Positions 10,101 to 18,028 of a stretch of 64,000 nt of DNA are shown here, in pieces. Each line of letters begins with the position of its first letter. Positions within the stretch are counted from its first letter, which is position 1. Origin of the DNA: Streptomyces sp. CNH099 (GTDB lineage Bacteria > Actinomycetota > Actinomycetes > Streptomycetales > Streptomycetaceae); the NCBI GenBank assembly GCA_000514715.1, contig AZWL01000004.1, forward strand, positions 1 to 64,000, written 5' to 3'. The translations under genes and the position numbers were made by a program. A model generated the notes under the pieces. That model saw only the letters and a list, made by a program, of their open reading frames with translations. It was not told the origin of the DNA and did not search any database.

Positions 10101-12887
10101 GGCGAGGGCTGCGCCGGTCTCGGTGCCGGTCTCGGTGCCGGTCTCGGTGGCGCCGTCGGGGCGCTCGAACGACAGGGGTTCCCCCTGCCAGGGGTACGTC
10201 GGCAGTGCGCGGCTGCGGCCCGCGCCGCCGCTCGCCGACGTCCAGTCGGGCGCGACCCCGTGCGTGTAGAGCGTGGCCAGCGCGCCCTTGGCGGTGAGCA
10301 CGTCGTCCGTGTCACGGCGCAGCGTCGGCACGACCGCGCCCTCGGCGCCGGCCGCGCGCAGGCACTGGGTGGCGGGCCGGGCGAGGACCGGGTGCGGCCC
10401 CAGCTCGACGAAGAGCCGATGGCCGGAGTCGACAGCCTCGGCGAGGGCCTCGGCGAAGCGGACCGGCCGGCGGACGTTGCGCCCCCACTGCTCCGCGTCG
10501 AAGGCCACGGGGCCGGGCGGTGTGCTCCCGGTGGTCGTCAGCACGGGGATGCCGGGCGTGCGCCAGGGCAGGCCGGCGAGTTCGGCGGCGAGCTGTGCCG
10601 CGTGGTCCGCCATCCGGGGGCTGTGGAAGGCGTGTGTGCCCGGCAGCAGCCGGGTCGTCACCCCGCGGCGGTCCAGCTCCTCGCGGAACTCCTCGACCGC
10701 CTCGGGGACTCCGGACACCACCACGGAGCCGGGGCTGTTCACGGCGGCCAACGCCAGCCGGTCGCCGTAGGGTTCGAGCAGCCCGGCGACGTCGGCCTCG
10801 CCGAGCGCCACGGCGGCCATCAGCCCCTGACCGGCGGACGGCGCCAGCACCCGGCCGCGGTGCACGATGACGCGGGCCGCGTCCGGCAGCGTCAGCGCCC
10901 CGGCGACGTGGGCGGCAGCGATCTCGCCCATGCTGTGGCCGACGACGGCCGTGGGCACGATCCCCCAGGACCGCCACAGCGCGGCGGCGGCGGTCTGGAC
11001 GGCGAAGATCACGGGCTGGGCGATCTCGGTGTCCGCGAGCCGGGAGTCCGGCTCGTGACGGAGGAGTTCGTCGATGACCGACCACCCGGCGAGTTCGCGC
11101 ACGGCGTCGTCGCACTCGCGCAGCGCCGCGCCGAACGCCGCCTCCCGCGCCAGCAGTTCTCTCCCCATGCCGGGCCACTGGCTGCCCTGGCCGGAGAAGA
11201 GGAAGCACACGCCGGGAACCGGGGAGTCCGGGTCGTCGCGGCCGCCGTGCGCCACGCCGGGGGCGGGCTCGTCCTCCAGGAAGGAGGTGAGTCCCGCGGC
11301 CAGTTCCCCGGTCGTCCGGCCGGTCACCGCCAGGCGGTGCCGCGCGTGGTGGGAGCGGCGCACGGCGGCGGTGTGCACGTACGCCGCGACCTCGGCGTCC
11401 GTGCCGGCGGCCGGACCCTGCAGCCGGTCCCGGTGCCGGGCGGCGAGCTGGCGCAACGCCTCACCGGAGCGGGCCGACACCGGCAGCAGGAACGATCCGC
11501 CCTCGCGCGCGGGGTCTCCCTCGCGGCCCGCCCGGGCCGGCTCGGGCTGCGGCGGCGACTCGACCACCACGTGGGCGTTGGTGCCGCTGAGGCCGAACGC
11601 GCTGGCTCCGGCCACCCGGTGCCGGGGGTCGCCGGGAAAGTCGGTCAGCTCCACGGGCACGTGCACCGGCCAGCGGTCCCAGCGGATCGACGGGCTCGGG
11701 TCGCGCAGGTGGAGGTGCGGCGGGATCCGGCCGTGACGCACCGACAGGGCCGCCTTGAGCAGCCCGGCTGCGCCGGCCGCGCCGTCGGTGTGTCCGAAGT
11801 TGGTCTTCAGCGAGCCGACGAGCAGGGGGTCGTGCCCGGACCGGCCCTCGCCCAGCACGGAGGCGAGCGCGCTCATCTCGATCGGATCGCCGAGAGGCGT
11901 GCCGGTGCCGTGGGCCTCAACGTATCCCACCCTGTGGGGTTCGAGACCGGCGCCGGCGAGCGCCTGGCGCAGCAACGCCTGCTGGGCCGCGCCGTTGGGC
12001 GCGGTGAGGCCGGCGCTGGCGCCGTCGTGGTTGACGGCGGAGCCGCGGATGACGGCGATCACGTCGTCGCCCTCCGCGAGGGCGTCGGACAGGCGCTTGA
12101 GGACCAGGACGACGGCACCGTCGCCGCGCACGATGCCGTCGGCCGAGGCGTCGAACGTCTTGCACCTGCCGTCCTTGGACATGGCGCCGATCTGGCACAT
12201 GAAGACGTTCAGGTCGGGGGACAGCAGCAGGTTCACCCCGCCGGCCAGCGCGGCGTCGCACTCACCGGCCAGCAGGCTCTGGCGCGCGAGGTGCACGGCG
12301 ACCAGCGAGGAGGAGCACGCGGTGCTCAGCGACAGACTCGGGCCGTGGAACCGGAGCAGGTAGGACAGCCGGCCGGAGTGGAAGCTGGGCTCCTTGCCGG
12401 AGGCGTACCACGGGTCGATCCCGCCCATGCCCGCCTGCCGGGAGTGGAGCAGCGTGTAGTCCATCCCCAGGCCGCCGACGTAGACGCCGGTGCGGCTGCC
12501 CGCCAGCTCCTCCGGAACGAGGCCGGCGTTCTCCAGTGCCTCCCAGGCGACTTCGAGCATCATGCGGTGCTGGGGGTCGATCTGCCGGCTCTCCCGGGGC
12601 GGGATGCCGAAGAAGTCCGTGTCGAAACGGGTCTCGCCCTCGATGAACCCGCCCCAGCGCGAGTACATCCTGCCGGTGGCGCCGGCGTCGGGGCTGTAGT
12701 ACCGGTCGACGTCCCACCGGGTCGGCGGAACCTCGGTGATGACGTCGGTGCCGGAGGTGAGGGCCCGCCAGAAGTCGTCAGGACCGGAGATGCCGCCGGG
12801 GAATCGGCATCCCGCACCGACGATGGCGATCGCGTCATCGTCGGTGCGGCCGCCCGCCGGTGCCTTGGTGGACTGCCGGCGCCCCAT
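4149..12887 (-). CDS. Type I polyketide synthase, two modules: KS-AT-ACP-KS-AT-DH*-KR*-ACP
   Basis: 2912 residues from the ATG at 12887, which overlaps the halogenase stop (TGATG). Domains by motif, approximate residues: KS1 18-440 (STACSSS near 190, [14 protein letters not shown]); AT1 560-860 ([10 protein letters not shown] near 650, HAFHS near 752, the malonyl-type signature); ACP1 near 1020 ([10 protein letters not shown]); KS2 from about 1087 (DTACSSS near 1245); AT2 ([10 protein letters not shown] near 1711, but [12 protein letters not shown] near 1813 in place of YASH/HAFH); a DH-like region from about 1987; a KR-like region near 2535; ACP2 near 2808 (GVNSVTAL); and an acidic tail ending [19 protein letters not shown] that looks like a docking helix. 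The DH region lacks the usual catalytic His. The KR region lacks an intact nucleotide loop and its active-site Tyr. No loading or thioesterase domain is seen. KS1 is presumably primed by a pyrrolyl-carrier thioester. Confidence 0.95.
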   Translation of the reverse strand: MGRRQSTKAPAGGRTDDDAIAIVGAGCRFPGGISGPDDFWRALTSGTDVITEVPPTRWDVDRYYSPDAGATGRMYSRWGGFIEGETRFDTDFFGIPPRESRQIDPQHRMMLEVAWEALENAGLVPEELAGSRTGVYVGGLGMDYTLLHSRQAGMGGIDPWYASGKEPSFHSGRLSYLLRFHGPSLSLSTACSSSLVAVHLARQSLLAGECDAALAGGVNLLLSPDLNVFMCQIGAMSKDGRCKTFDASADGIVRGDGAVVLVLKRLSDALAEGDDVIAVIRGSAVNHDGASAGLTAPNGAAQQALLRQALAGAGLEPHRVGYVEAHGTGTPLGDPIEMSALASVLGEGRSGHDPLLVGSLKTNFGHTDGAAGAAGLLKAALSVRHGRIPPHLHLRDPSPSIRWDRWPVHVPVELTDFPGDPRHRVAGASAFGLSGTNAHVVVESPPQPEPARAGREGDPAREGGSFLLPVSARSGEALRQLAARHRDRLQGPAAGTDAEVAAYVHTAAVRRSHHARHRLAVTGRTTGELAAGLTSFLEDEPAPGVAHGGRDDPDSPVPGVCFLFSGQGSQWPGMGRELLAREAAFGAALRECDDAVRELAGWSVIDELLRHEPDSRLADTEIAQPVIFAVQTAAAALWRSWGIVPTAVVGHSMGEIAAAHVAGALTLPDAARVIVHRGRVLAPSAGQGLMAAVALGEADVAGLLEPYGDRLALAAVNSPGSVVVSGVPEAVEEFREELDRRGVTTRLLPGTHAFHSPRMADHAAQLAAELAGLPWRTPGIPVLTTTGSTPPGPVAFDAEQWGRNVRRPVRFAEALAEAVDSGHRLFVELGPHPVLARPATQCLRAAGAEGAVVPTLRRDTDDVLTAKGALATLYTHGVAPDWTSASGGAGRSRALPTYPWQGEPLSFERPDGATETGTETGTETGAALAAGPAQAAGLRGELRLYDAEGRLVAETEPLRLLAPGTADSEPPAPTPAPAEPAPEEPTAGLADTVAAAVAGVLGLGSGAVRRREGFAALGMDSLGSVELARSLERSLGVALPRTVAFDHPNVERLAAHLATLVPGARAPAPASDPAPARPRATAATTGPEPIAVIGLGCRLPGGVRGPEDYWRLLTEGVDAVGPAPEDRLAGPEVWRGGFLADDVAGFDASFFRISPVEARAMDPQQRFFLEVAWEALEHAGTPARDLAGTRTGVFLGMNSYDYGQLITQHPDNLDIYYGIGNSFSAAAGRLSYLLGLNGPSLAVDTACSSSLVAVHLAVQSLRSGESDMAVAAGVNLVLSPTIHRVSAAGGALAPDGRCKTFDASADGYSRGEGCGAVILKPLSRAEADGDEVMAVIRGSAINQDGASSGLTVPNGPAQEALIRAALADGGVAADDVGYVEAHGTGTPLGDPIELRALGAVLGRRDGADDCLVGSVKTNLGHLEAASGIAGLIKTVLALRHQAVPRHLHFREPNPDIPWQELPLRVPTELVPWTARGPRTAGVSAFGFSGTNAHVVLAEAPRPHERDDADTAPAVPAFVLPLSAATAAALPDQARAYHAALTAGTGTAEEDPAGSADRPAVDDLARLCATAALRRSHLDHRLVVVGRDRHELADRLAAFADDPGGRHGPGTAVGRADRDRARGPVFVFSGHGSHWAGMARDLAGDDPVCRAALSRCDRALAPHLDWSVREALESGRRPDEEADQQILVFALQYALSEMWRTAGVTPGAVVGHSMGEVSAALCAGALTLEQAAEIMVRRSELLKQLANRGGMAVVGMDAARTEEAVHGYGEQLGVAVVNSRSSTVVAGTHEALADFGARMKASKVFFKAVRAGGPGHSALVEPLRRQLESELAGLTPAAPRLPMYSTADSRPVEGAALDAAYWGRNMRLPVRFADAVRHLAAEGYDTFVELSPHPLQLAPVEQELSAAGVDGLLVPSLLRETDSRLALLSAFGALHSGGQPVDWRWLYPAAVRPTATPPYVWQHKRYWMRNTAAPASSGTPLRSTDGPGHPLIAQDVRLLGPGGARVLQAAVPPELAASCGSQPVAPGHRAVRLPGALWLEMALAAADEGGGRGPVTLEDVELSHAPVVEPGTTGLAQLSLTPAADGTSAFTVRATAGAAAEPDHGERSGGDRETATGRIRPAAARGTADADRPAPGAGRTLGEVPAAVQEWFRAFQGSGVAPVPESAWSAPGQGTGNAAEIVVAVRCRPAALRWHLPPELLDLALRLPVLAGAPDAADRIPRRLRSLTVYGTPGERVRIGARVTRDDEHGMLADVWITDEAGRPVADARGVRLAPPPGRVLAEEERDRVADRLYRTAWRERPLAPSPPGSEDTGSRDARAAHPGDGELLVLADRTGAADTLARRLDARGLPYRLVPATGTAGPAADDVRRAEAAWRDLAKGPGCRAVIHLWPLDLPADTPGEQGEQEADAAARVCAAMHSLAAAGTSPVWHVTRGAVAVDATDRAAPLHAAVRQTATVLGVRRPGAWGGTLDLDPVRPGTDDADTILAEALSGDGEDHVALRGGTRLVARVTRDAAPPPVLEPVRLDAGRTYLVAGAEHRLAVHVRDWLRARGAGEVQMVGARADAAHVRGVLDKAAGGGRPVAGLVWLGAEWEPWSGAEPDAEVLSRALHDRARGAWVWHEVCADAGAELDLFVAFGSAASHWGALGAEVQAPVDGMLTALAGRRRALGRPVTAVAWTPWDGLDLLSADARARLVRGGLEPLDPAAATELLDASVDLGFHEVLAASADWSLLLPLYRQTMRWPLFDEMDASASPAGAGELVAHLAALSPAARAERLLECVLDEVVVVLGMDGGDEPDARQGFFEMGVNSVTALELKVRLERRLGVPLPATLVFEYPTCEAVAGYLAAELPGGQEAPAAPEPAPGPPPEPAAAPPAATAAPDTAPDTAPDEDDLLARLARETEAVEALIRQRP
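4221..4256. repeat. 12-bp tandem repeat inside PKS C-terminal linker (3 copies)
   Basis: Three consecutive copies of the 12-mer ATCGGGTGCGGT (last base of copy three differs). On the coding strand they encode the TAPDTAPD linker before the C-terminal docking-like helix of the PKS. In-frame unit length means copy changes would alter only linker length. Confidence 0.85.
10113..10148. repeat. 12-bp tandem repeat inside PKS, AT1-ACP1 linker (3 copies)
   Basis: Three exact copies of GCCGGTCTCGGT. On the coding strand they encode a TETG repeat between AT1 and ACP1, a hydrophilic linker likely to vary in length by slippage. Confidence 0.85.
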
Positions 12888-14233
12888 CACAACATCGCGG
12901 CCATGCTCGGCGCGGACAGGTTCCCCAGGTGCTGGTGCCACAGGTGGTCGGGGTTGTTCTCGACGACGCTGACGAACTCCCGCATGGCCGTCAGCGCGGG
13001 GGGCTCGGAGTCGTCGTAGACGTCGCCCTGCAGCATCTTCAGCACGTCGAGCCGGTACCGCGGGTCCTGCACGAACGCCGTGAACAGGATGTTGAGGCGG
13101 TAGTAGATGGAGATGAACTCGTACCAGTTCCGCACGCCGCGGCGCAGCGTCTGCTCGTACGTGGCGAACCTGGGCTTGCTGAAGTCGCCCGCCTCGGCCG
13201 CGGCGATGATGTCCTTGCACGCCAGTCGGGCGCTGTTGAGCGCGACGCTCACCCCGCTGGAGAAGATCGGGTCGACGAAGCGCGCGGCGTCACCGACGAG
13301 GACGAAACCGTCGCCGACGATCTCCTTCATCCCGTAGCTGTAGTCGCCCTCGGTCTTCAGCGGCCGGACCTGGGTGGCCTGCTCCAGGGCCTTGCGGAGC
13401 GCCGGCCGGCTGCCCAGGCAGTCCCAGAAGAACCCGTCGAGGTCGTCCTTCGCGGCGCGCACGTGCTTCTTCTGCGTCACCACGCCGACGCTGGTGATGG
13501 TGTCCGTGATGGGGATCTGCCAGACCCAGGTGTCGGTGATGGGAAGGAAGTGGATGAAGATGTAGTCGGCCTTTTCCTTGTCGTGCGCCAGGGCCGTGCG
13601 GTCGAGGTCGTCGAACCAGGTGTGGATCGCGTACTGGTTGAATACGGGATCCGGAACCTTGATCTTCTCCTGCCGGCCGAGGAAGGTGCCCCGGCCGCTG
13701 GCGTCCACCACCATGTTCACCGTGACGGTGGCGTCCTTCTTCCCCAGCGGCAGGTGAATGACGGGACGGTCGCCGGAGAAGTCGACGCGGCGGACGCGCA
13801 TCCCCTCGAATACCTTGGCGCCCTGCGCCTTGGCGTGGTGGAGGAGAAGCAGGTCGAACTGTCCCCGGTCGACGTGGTAGGTGTAATCCTGAAGCACTCC
13901 GGCCTGGTCGCGCTCGTTGAACTCGATCTCGGCCGCCCCCAGGCCGTGGGAGAGCCCCTGGAATCCCAGCTTCGGGATGTCGTCCGAGGCGGCCGAGGTC
14001 CAGGCGGCGCCGAACTTCCGGGGGAATCCAGCCTTGTCGATCAGGTCGATCGCACCGATGTCGCGCAGCACGGGAGTCGTCGCCGGGACAAGGGACTCAC
14101 CGACGTGCTCCCGGGGGAAGTTCTCCGCCTCGAACACCGCCACGGACAGCCCGGCGCGGGCAAGGTAGGAAGCCGCGGTCGAGCCCGCAGGCCCGCCGCC
14201 GATGATCCCGATGTCGTAGTCGACCTCCGGCAT
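12887..14233 (-). CDS. FAD-dependent halogenase (pyrrolyl-carrier halogenase-like)
   Basis: 448 residues, ATG at 14233. The N-terminus has the FAD dinucleotide fold (IIGGGPAGSTAASYLARAG), then FPREHVGESLVPAT and, near residue 235, WVWQIP, the W-x-W-x-I-P motif that separates flavin halogenases from monooxygenases. A second FAD motif (GDGFVLVGDAARFVDPIFSSG) follows. The family uses FADH2, O2 and chloride to make hypochlorous acid for electrophilic chlorination. The carrier-protein gene lies 36 bp upstream and the PKS overlaps by one base. With the adenylation and dehydrogenase genes at 18-20.7 kb this points to chlorination of a carrier-bound pyrrole, as PltA does in pyoluteorin. The number of chlorinations cannot be read from sequence. 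A flavin reductase was not seen in the window. Confidence 0.93.
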   Translation of the reverse strand: MPEVDYDIGIIGGGPAGSTAASYLARAGLSVAVFEAENFPREHVGESLVPATTPVLRDIGAIDLIDKAGFPRKFGAAWTSAASDDIPKLGFQGLSHGLGAAEIEFNERDQAGVLQDYTYHVDRGQFDLLLLHHAKAQGAKVFEGMRVRRVDFSGDRPVIHLPLGKKDATVTVNMVVDASGRGTFLGRQEKIKVPDPVFNQYAIHTWFDDLDRTALAHDKEKADYIFIHFLPITDTWVWQIPITDTITSVGVVTQKKHVRAAKDDLDGFFWDCLGSRPALRKALEQATQVRPLKTEGDYSYGMKEIVGDGFVLVGDAARFVDPIFSSGVSVALNSARLACKDIIAAAEAGDFSKPRFATYEQTLRRGVRNWYEFISIYYRLNILFTAFVQDPRYRLDVLKMLQGDVYDDSEPPALTAMREFVSVVENNPDHLWHQHLGNLSAPSMAAML

Positions 14234-14269
14234 GGAAACCCGTTCCTCTCGTTTGACGGCCTTGTCGGA

Positions 14270-14575
14270 TCACTTGACCGGACAGGACTGGCCCGATGAC
14301 TCTTCCCGTATGGAGAGAACGAACCTGGTGATGGCGTCCAGGTTCTTGAAGTTCGATCCGACGATCTTTTCCGGAGGCACGAAGACCCCGTAGTGAGACT
14401 GGATGTGGCTGATCAGTTCGGTGGTGTTGAGCGAGGTGAGGATGCCCAGTTCGAGGAGTGGTGCGGTGGGTTCTATACCGCTCTCGCCGGCCGGGAGAAA
14501 ACGCTCCTCCACGTAGACGGTAAGCTCCTTCAGCACTTCCTCGTATCCGTCGGATAGCCGATTCTGCTCTGTCAT
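14270..14575 (-). CDS. Stand-alone acyl/peptidyl carrier protein with TSL attachment motif
   Basis: 101 residues from the ATG at 14575 (MTEQNRLSDGYEEV), first gene of the minus-strand operon. The fold pattern fits a carrier protein: an amphipathic first helix (VLKELTVYVEERFLP), LLELGILTSLNTTELI, then the loop and helices 3-4 and FKNLDAITRFVLSI. The phosphopantetheine serine would be the Ser of GILTSLN. The usual Asp of the DSL motif is Thr here. The upstream leader has only a weak Shine-Dalgarno match. Together with the separate adenylation enzyme and dehydrogenase it is the likely carrier of prolyl, pyrrolyl and chloropyrrolyl intermediates. The alternative, an ordinary ACP for the FAAL product, cannot be excluded. 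Confidence 0.82.
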   Translation of the reverse strand: MTEQNRLSDGYEEVLKELTVYVEERFLPAGESGIEPTAPLLELGILTSLNTTELISHIQSHYGVFVPPEKIVGSNFKNLDAITRFVLSIREESSGQSCPVK

Positions 14576-14923
14576 AGGTCTGCCCCGGACTCCGCCTGGA
14601 CTGTTTTCATGGCAAACCGAGGCTAGCAATGCGCGGCATGGGAGTTCTTCGGTCCCGGTGATGAATTGGCCCCGGTCCGGACCGCCGCGGTCGCCCCCCT
14701 GGGAGGGAGGCTTCGTCACAAAGAACTAGGGCGCGGTCCTCCCCCTGGACCGTTCGCGGCACCGCCGGGGGCGGCAGGAGCCTGCGGCCCGGAAGATCCT
14801 GTCCGGGCGTCCGGCACCGCGCTCGAGTCCAGCGATGACGTCACCTCCCTGGCCCTCCCGTCGGAATTCACCTAGCATTGAATTCCTCCCAGCCGAGTCA
14901 CTCTGAGTCACAAGAAGGACACC
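14576..14923. promoter_or_regulatory. Divergent control region between biosynthetic operon and exporter
   Basis: A 348-bp gene-free stretch separating the minus-strand biosynthetic operon from the plus-strand ABC exporter, so it must hold both promoters. I see no confident -35/-10 pair. On the exporter side there are two GAATTC palindromes (14864-14869 and 14881-14886) flanking a TAGCAT, and a direct repeat of GAGTCAC at 14896-14902 and 14906-14912 (10-bp period, one helical turn) just before the ribosome-binding site. These are candidate sites for the cluster's TetR or LuxR regulator. Confidence 0.5.
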
Positions 14924-15664
14924 ATGGAGACCGCCATCGAGGTCCGCGACCTCACAGTCGTGCGCGGCGCGCGCGAGGTGCTGCACGGCATCAGCACCGA
15001 CGTGCCGCGCGGCGTCATCACCGGGCTGCTCGGGCCGAGCGGCAGCGGCAAGACCACGCTCTTCCGCGCCATCGTGGGCGTGCAGATCGTCAGCTCCGGC
15101 ACCGTGACGGTCTTAGGGAAACCCGCCGGCTCGGCCGAACTCCGGCGGAGGATCGGCTACTACACGCAGTCACCCAGCGTGTACACCGACCTGACGGTAC
15201 GGGAGAACGTGCGGTACTTCGCCAGCCTCCACAGCCTCGGCGCGGCGGAGGCGGACAGCGTGATCCGCGAGGTCGGCCTCGCCGAGCAGGCCGGGCAGAT
15301 GGTCAGCACCCTCTCGGGCGGCCAGCACAGCCGGGCCTCGCTCGCCTGCGCCCTGGTCACCCACCCCGAGGTGCTCGTGCTCGACGAGCCGACCGTGGGC
15401 CAGGACCCGGTGCTGCGCGAGGAGTTGTGGGAACGCTTCCGCGATCTGGCCGGCCGGGGCGCCACGCTGGTGGTGTCCAGCCACATCATGGACGAGGCCA
15501 ACCGCTGCGACGGGCTGATCCTCATCCGGGAAGGGTCGATCGTCGCCGAGGGAGGCCCCGACGAGATCAAGTCCCGGACGGGCACGGACGACCTCGACCA
15601 GGCGTTCCTCCGGCTGGTGCGCGAGCAGGACGCCGAGAGCGGGCACGGGAAGGAGGTGGCCTGA
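14924..15664 (+). CDS. ABC exporter ATP-binding protein (DrrA-like), TTA codon
   Basis: 246 residues with Walker A (GPSGSGKTTL), signature (LSGGQHSRASLA), Walker B (LVLDEPTVGQDP) and the switch His (VVSSHIMDE). ATG at 14924 after AAGAAGGA. The next gene, a permease, starts on the base after this stop, so the two form a DrrAB-type drug or metabolite exporter. A rare TTA leucine codon occurs at residue 64 (15113-15115), making translation dependent on the bldA tRNA in streptomycetes. Lying divergent to the biosynthetic operon, it most likely exports the product or gives self-resistance. Confidence 0.93.
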   Translation: METAIEVRDLTVVRGAREVLHGISTDVPRGVITGLLGPSGSGKTTLFRAIVGVQIVSSGTVTVLGKPAGSAELRRRIGYYTQSPSVYTDLTVRENVRYFASLHSLGAAEADSVIREVGLAEQAGQMVSTLSGGQHSRASLACALVTHPEVLVLDEPTVGQDPVLREELWERFRDLAGRGATLVVSSHIMDEANRCDGLILIREGSIVAEGGPDEIKSRTGTDDLDQAFLRLVREQDAESGHGKEVA

Positions 15665-16399
15665 GTGTCCTTCGCGATCCTGGCCAGCACCACCGGCCGC
15701 ATCCTTCGCCAGCTGCGGCACGACCGCCGTTCCATCGGACTCCTCATCGGCGCCCCCGTGCTGCTGATGACCCTGCTGTACTTCATGTTCGAGGACGGCG
15801 GGATGTTCGACGACGTCGTCGTCATCGTGCTGGGGATCTTCCCGTTCCTGCTGATGTTCCTCGTCACCAGCATCGCGATGCTGCGTGAGCGCACCTCGGG
15901 CACACTCGAACGGCTGTTCACCACCCCGGTGGGCAAGCTCGACCTCCTCTTCGCCTACGGGCTGGCCTTCGGCCTGGCCGCGGCCGTGCAGGCAACCGTC
16001 GGTGCCACCGTCGCGTACGTGTTCCTCGACCTGGACACGGTGGGCAGCCCCTGGTTCGTCGTGCTGATCGCGGTGGCCAACGGACTGCTCGGCGTCGGAC
16101 TCGGGCTGCTGTGCAGCGCCTTCGCCCGCACCGAGTTCCAGGCGGTGCAGTTCCTCCCGGTCGTGGTGATTCCGCAGATCCTGCTGTGCGGGCTGTTCGT
16201 GCCGCGCGACCAGATGGCCGGGTGGCTGGAGGGCGTGAGCAACGTGCTGCCCCTCTCCCACGGCGTCGAGGCGCTTCAGGAGGTCGGCCTCCACGAGGAT
16301 CCCACCGGCGTGATGTGGCGGGGCCTCGGCATCGTCGTCGGCGCCGTGGTGCTCGCCCTCGCGCTCGCCGCCGGCACCCTGCGCAGGCGCACGCCCTAG
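15665..16399 (+). CDS. ABC-2 type exporter permease
   Basis: 244 residues, GTG at 15665 directly after the ATPase stop. Six hydrophobic segments alternate with short loops (for example APVLLMTLLYFMF, IVLGIFPFLLMFLVTS, YGLAFGLAAAVQATVGA, VVLIAVANGLLGVGLGLLC, VVVIPQILLCGLFVP, IVVGAVVLALALAAGTL). The block LRERTSGTLERLFTTPVGK after TM2 is the ABC-2 permease signature. It should form the membrane channel with the ATPase at 14924. It ends in a basic RRRTP tail. Confidence 0.92.
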   Translation: MSFAILASTTGRILRQLRHDRRSIGLLIGAPVLLMTLLYFMFEDGGMFDDVVVIVLGIFPFLLMFLVTSIAMLRERTSGTLERLFTTPVGKLDLLFAYGLAFGLAAAVQATVGATVAYVFLDLDTVGSPWFVVLIAVANGLLGVGLGLLCSAFARTEFQAVQFLPVVVIPQILLCGLFVPRDQMAGWLEGVSNVLPLSHGVEALQEVGLHEDPTGVMWRGLGIVVGAVVLALALAAGTLRRRTP

Positions 16400-16488
16400 C
16401 CGCGCCGCTCCGGTCGGGCCGCCGCGCCCCCCGACCCGTCCCGGGTCGGTGCACGTGGGAAACGGGGGAATGGGATGATGGACGGACC

Positions 16489-17124
16489 ATGGCACGAGGG
16501 CGTACCGGTCGCAGACCTGGAAACCAGGACACTCGCGGGCTGATTCTGACGGCCGCCCGCGAGGCGTTCTCGCAGCGCGGCTACGACGGGACCTCCATCA
16601 AGCAGATCGCGACCAGCGCCGGGGTCGACGCGGCGCTGGTCCACCACTACTTCGGCACCAAGGAGAAGCTCTTCCTGGCGGTCGTGCGGCCGCCCGTCGA
16701 CCCCGCCCTCCTCATCCCGCAGGTCCTGGCGGAGGGGCCGGAAGGGGTGCCGACGCGCATCGTGCGGACGTTCCTCCAGACCTGCGAGGGCCCGGTGACC
16801 GGGCCGGCGTTCCTCGGCATGCTGCGCGGCGGCACCTCCCACCGCTGGCAGGGGCTGCTGCTGAGGGACTTCTTCACCACGCAGATCGTGCGCCGGGTGC
16901 TGGACAAACGGGAGGACATCGGCGACCCGTCCTACCTGCCGCTGCGCACCTCGCTGGTCGCCAGCCAGCTCTTCGGGCTGGCTCTGACCCGGTACGTCCT
17001 GAAGTTCGAGCCGCTGGCCAGCGCTCACCAGGACGCCGTCGTCACCGCGGTCGCGCCCACTATCGCCCGTTACCTCACCGGCGACATTACGGCGGAACTC
17101 GAATCCGGGAATTCCGGACTTTAA
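16489..17124 (+). CDS. TetR family transcriptional regulator
   Basis: 211 residues from the ATG at 16489. The N-terminal helix-turn-helix is classic TetR: TRGLILTAAREAFSQRGYDGTSIKQIATSAGVDAALVHHYFGTKEKLF, spanning roughly residues 16-63. The C-terminal ligand domain matches the TetR_C group seen with exporters. It lies 89 bp after the ABC permease on the same strand, so it probably represses the exporter and may respond to the cluster product. The ribosome-binding sequence (GGGATGATGG) is only moderate. The ligand is unknown. Confidence 0.9.
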   Translation: MARGRTGRRPGNQDTRGLILTAAREAFSQRGYDGTSIKQIATSAGVDAALVHHYFGTKEKLFLAVVRPPVDPALLIPQVLAEGPEGVPTRIVRTFLQTCEGPVTGPAFLGMLRGGTSHRWQGLLLRDFFTTQIVRRVLDKREDIGDPSYLPLRTSLVASQLFGLALTRYVLKFEPLASAHQDAVVTAVAPTIARYLTGDITAELESGNSGL

Positions 17125-17158
17125 CGAAATCCGCAGCTCTGGATTCCGATACCCGTTT

Positions 17159-17200
17159 GTCGACTATCGCATCCCAGATTATTGTCAACTACCGCATCCC
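17159..17200 (+). promoter_or_regulatory. Direct-repeat pair upstream of the LuxR regulator gene
   Basis: Two near-identical 17-mers in the same orientation, GTCGACTATCGCATCCC (17159-17175) and GTCAACTACCGCATCCC (17184-17200), differ at two positions and start 25 bp apart. They lie 84-125 bp before the LuxR-type gene at 17284, in an intergenic region with unusually low GC. The arrangement fits tandem activator or repressor sites, possibly autoregulatory. Confidence 0.55.
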
Positions 17201-17283
17201 CGAGTGCTGTGAGTTTCCTCCCTGCGAGACAGGCATATGCTGGGTGGCTTCCGCAGTGATCTATCAACCAGGGGGGCGCCACC

Positions 17284-17985
17284 ATGACGCAGGGCGCGAT
17301 CACACGCGTCATGATCGTAAATGATCGGACGGTAACGAGGGCTGGCTACGAGTCACTCTTCGACAAGTATGTTGATTTCGAGATAACCGAAGGCGCACGC
17401 GACCTGGAAAACGCGATCGCCGGAATGACAGCCGCAGAGCCCGATGTCGTGGTCGTAGACCTCCCGCCACACTCGTTCGACGTCGTCGAGACGGTGCGCT
17501 GCCTGGTGTCGGCGGCCAAGAGCGGCATCGCCCCCGTCCTGGTCCTGATCGACCAGCTCGACGAGCGCGTCCACGGTCTGCTGCGGGTCGGCGCACGCGG
17601 CCTGCTGCTCAGCCAGGCCAGTCCGGCGGAGATCATCGCGGCGGTGCGCCTCGTCGCCGCGGGATACACGCTCGCCCTCCCCACGATCGCAGGAGCCGGA
17701 ATCGACCAGGCCGTCGCGGCGCCGGACGGCTGCCATGAGGAACCGGGAGCATTCTGCCTGGAACACCTGACCCGGCGGGAGGCGGACGTACTTCGACTGA
17801 TCGCCCGAGGACTGAGCAATGCGGAGATCTCGGCCGCACTGTTCGTCAGCGAAAGCACGGTGAAGTCCCATGTGCAGCGCCTGCTCGGCAAGCTGAAATT
17901 AAGAAACCGAGTGCACGCCGTGATCTACGCCTATCAGGCCGGCCTGGTCCGGTCGGAAGCGCAATTAGTTCAGGCGGACAGCTGA
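17284..17985 (+). CDS. LuxR/NarL-type response regulator-like activator with two TTA codons
   Basis: 233 residues, ATG at 17284 after a strong GGGGGG(C)G region. A receiver-like domain spans residues 8-125. The C-terminal LuxR helix-turn-helix (LTRREADVLRLIARGLSNAEISAALFVSESTVKSHV, split across about 165-205) is intact. The receiver is atypical: the acidic pair is Asn13-Asp14, the phosphoacceptor-like Asp59 remains, but the conserved Lys is Ser110 (GLLLSQAS). No sensor kinase is adjacent. Two TTA codons, at residues 206 and 228, put it under bldA tRNA control in a streptomycete. The gene is visibly less GC-rich than its neighbours. Likely the pathway-specific activator of this cluster. Confidence 0.9.
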   Translation: MTQGAITRVMIVNDRTVTRAGYESLFDKYVDFEITEGARDLENAIAGMTAAEPDVVVVDLPPHSFDVVETVRCLVSAAKSGIAPVLVLIDQLDERVHGLLRVGARGLLLSQASPAEIIAAVRLVAAGYTLALPTIAGAGIDQAVAAPDGCHEEPGAFCLEHLTRREADVLRLIARGLSNAEISAALFVSESTVKSHVQRLLGKLKLRNRVHAVIYAYQAGLVRSEAQLVQADS

Positions 17986-17989
17986 ACCG

Positions 17990-18024
17990 GCGTCCTTCTT
18001 CCCCTGGCCCGGGAAGGAGGACGC
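17990..18024. terminator. Bidirectional terminator hairpin between convergent genes
   Basis: Arms 17990-18003 (GCGTCCTTCTTCCC) and 18011-18024 (GGGAAGGAGGACGC) pair over 14 bp with a single G-T wobble and a 7-base loop. It lies between the convergent LuxR gene (stop 17985) and adenylation gene (stop 18029), so it can end both transcripts. Confidence 0.85.
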
Positions 18025-18028
18025 TGAC

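Noticed and set aside
5634..13019. Very long open frame on the plus strand opposite the PKS gene
   Set aside because: It is a mirror of the PKS coding strand caused by extreme third-position GC; its translation is Gly/Arg/Val-rich with no domain motif.
12888..13220. Possible N-terminal extension of the PKS
   Set aside because: The frame stays open into the halogenase gene but gives low-complexity Arg-rich sequence; the ATG at 12887 overlaps the halogenase stop and precedes the first KS motif.
15170..16495. Long minus-strand frame opposite the ABC exporter
   Set aside because: Its translation is His/Gln/Glu-rich without motifs, while the opposite strand encodes a clear ABC ATPase and permease.
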